From Mesorhizobium sp. B2-4-15 (lineage in GTDB: Bacteria > Pseudomonadota > Alphaproteobacteria > Rhizobiales > Rhizobiaceae), in the NCBI RefSeq assembly GCF_006658505.1, contig NZ_VFUZ01000011.1, forward strand, positions 62,001 to 126,000: a stretch of DNA of 64,000 nucleotides. Reading direction: 5' to 3'. Under the pieces are notes generated by a model. The model saw only the letters and a list, made by a program, of their open reading frames with translations, was not told the DNA's origin and searched no databases. Of this stretch, positions 63,209-64,000 are shown one piece after another. Numbering within the stretch: the stretch's first letter is position 1; each line of letters opens with the position of its first letter. The translations under genes and the position numbers were made by a program.

Positions 63209-63308
63209 GTGATCCCCCTCGCCTCGACGAGACGCTGCGTCATTTTATGCTAGTATCGCCGCGGGAGCCACGGATTTTGCGGTGGGCCGCCAAGCGGAGG
63301 AGGATGCC

Positions 63309-63746
63309 ATGCGCCGGCGCGACATGTTCCGCGCGGTTCTTGCCGGAACCGGAACGTTCCTTGGCCTGCGCGTGGTGCGGGCGGCGGCGACCGAGCCCAC
63401 AAGGCTCAAGGTCGCCTATCACCTGAGCGACCTCGACAAGGTCAATTTCGTGCTCGGCAACATTAAGAACCACTATGAGGGCACGGGCGGCAAGGTCGAC
63501 ATCGTGCTGGTCGTGCATGGCCCAGCTCTTGCCGCCTTCAAGTCGAAAGGCATATCGGCCGCGGTCTCCGGCCGCTTCGCCGGCCTGGTGCAGCAGGGGC
63601 TGGAGCCGCAGGCCTGCGCCAACACCATGCATGGCATGGATATTTCTCTGGCCGACCTCCTCGAAGGCTTCCATGCCGCCGAAAAGGGCGGCGTCGTCAA
63701 GCTCGCGGAATTGCAAAGCCAGGGCTATGCCTATCTCAGGCCATAG
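63309..63746 (+). CDS. DsrE/DsrF-like exported protein
   Basis: A 145-aa protein from the ATG at 63309. The N-terminus MRRRDMFRAVLAGTGTFLGLRVVRA looks like a twin-arginine signal. The mature part has a DsrE-like alpha/beta fold: LKVAYHLSDLDKVNFVLGNIKNHYE, VDIVLVVHGPALAAF, and an internal Cys in EPQACANTMHGMD, the position of the active Cys in DsrE proteins. DsrE homologues carry sulfur from one protein to another, but exported versions are of unknown role. It is 61 nt before a short-chain dehydrogenase. Confidence 0.8.
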   Translation: MRRRDMFRAVLAGTGTFLGLRVVRAAATEPTRLKVAYHLSDLDKVNFVLGNIKNHYEGTGGKVDIVLVVHGPALAAFKSKGISAAVSGRFAGLVQQGLEPQACANTMHGMDISLADLLEGFHAAEKGGVVKLAELQSQGYAYLRP

Positions 63747-63807
63747 TGCACAGTCTTGACCATGGGCCGGGAACGACTGGCCCCGTTGAACCTCCGGAGG
63801 ACCGGCA

Positions 63808-64000
63808 TTGCCCGCCACGACCGCGCTCACCATCCCCGATCTCGCCGACAAGGCGGTGCTGGTCACCGGCGCCTCGACCGGCATAGGCGCGGCTTTGGTG
63901 CTGGCCTACGCCGCTCAGAAGTGCCGGATAGGGCTGCATTACAATTCGAGCCGTGAGGCGGCCGAAAAGCTCGCCAAGACGATCACCGGGAATGGCGGCG
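63808..64000 (+). CDS. Short-chain dehydrogenase/reductase (cut off by window end)
   Basis: Only the first 64 codons are visible. The start is a TTG at 63808 with GGAGG at 63796-63800, 7 nt away. The NAD(P) motif TGASTGIG lies near residue 20, then ALVLAYAAQKCRIGLHYNSS and EAAEKLAKTI follow as the second strand and helix of the Rossmann fold. The catalytic Ser-Tyr-Lys lies beyond the window. The substrate is unknown. Confidence 0.85.
   Translation, partial: MPATTALTIPDLADKAVLVTGASTGIGAALVLAYAAQKCRIGLHYNSSREAAEKLAKTITGNGG

Overview
The window is a GC-rich chromosomal segment of an alphaproteobacterium of the order Hyphomicrobiales (Rhizobiales), most likely Mesorhizobium or a close relative. 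The basis for this is: an unsplit petA-petB-petC cytochrome bc1 operon; a fused trpE(G) gene preceded by a rhizobial Trp-codon leader peptide; a choX-choW-choV choline uptake operon; a second-type ClpS; and dispersed intergenic repeats of the kind common in rhizobial genomes. Genes are densely packed, many overlap by 1-4 nt, and GTG or TTG starts are frequent. I see no tRNA, rRNA, CRISPR array, transposase, integrase or prophage gene.

Layout. 1-1.2 kb: a cut-off chloroperoxidase-type hydrolase divergent from an OhrR-like regulator, with repeated TATCGCGATA operators between them. 1.4-5.4 kb: rplY-pth-ychF and corA. 5.6-8.7 kb: a MaoC pair, apt, a SnoaL-like protein and a PAP2 phosphatase. 8.7-11.5 kb: petABC (minus). 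11.8-18.1 kb: a cupin, an epoxide-hydrolase-like enzyme, then on the minus strand two ABC half-transporters, a GNAT enzyme and small genes. 18.6-21.6 kb: trmL, soxR (with a SoxR-type promoter that points away from soxR), hemF, DUF1059. 21.9-23.6 kb: a secreted beta-rich protein and a secreted subtilase. 23.7-26.2 kb: cca, CoA-type NUDIX and DUF1285 (minus). 26.3-33.3 kb: a MoxR / DUF58 / BatA-DUF4159 / large membrane protein operon. 33.5-35.1 kb: clpS and three small membrane or exported proteins (minus). 35.3-37.5 kb: a two-component system. 37.5-40.6 kb: choXWV (minus). 40.9-42.0 kb: tdk and a cytochrome c.

42.3-49.2 kb: a five-gene cluster, all on the plus strand, is the best candidate for an undescribed system. 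It encodes a long coiled-coil protein with a TelA-like feel, an unknown 381-aa protein, a 636-aa AAA+ ATPase with an unknown N-terminal half, an unknown 433-aa protein, and a DUF2333-type membrane protein. 49.5-55.5 kb: fhs; an isochorismatase-fold hydrolase whose catalytic cysteine codon is UGA, next to a divergent GlxA-type AraC regulator; a sugar acetyltransferase; and DUF4126 plus a flavin disulfide oxidoreductase. 55.7-61.4 kb: an MFS exporter, an AstE/AspA-type metallohydrolase, the trpL attenuator, trpE(G) and a CDF metal transporter 5 nt behind it. 61.4-64 kb: vapBC, an internally duplicated exported protein, a DsrE-like protein and a cut-off SDR.

Long open frames antisense to the ABC transporters, trpE(G), the DUF4159 operon and others are GC-driven shadows and are not annotated. 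Positions and starts were read by eye from the sequence; family names come from recognised motifs, with no database search.
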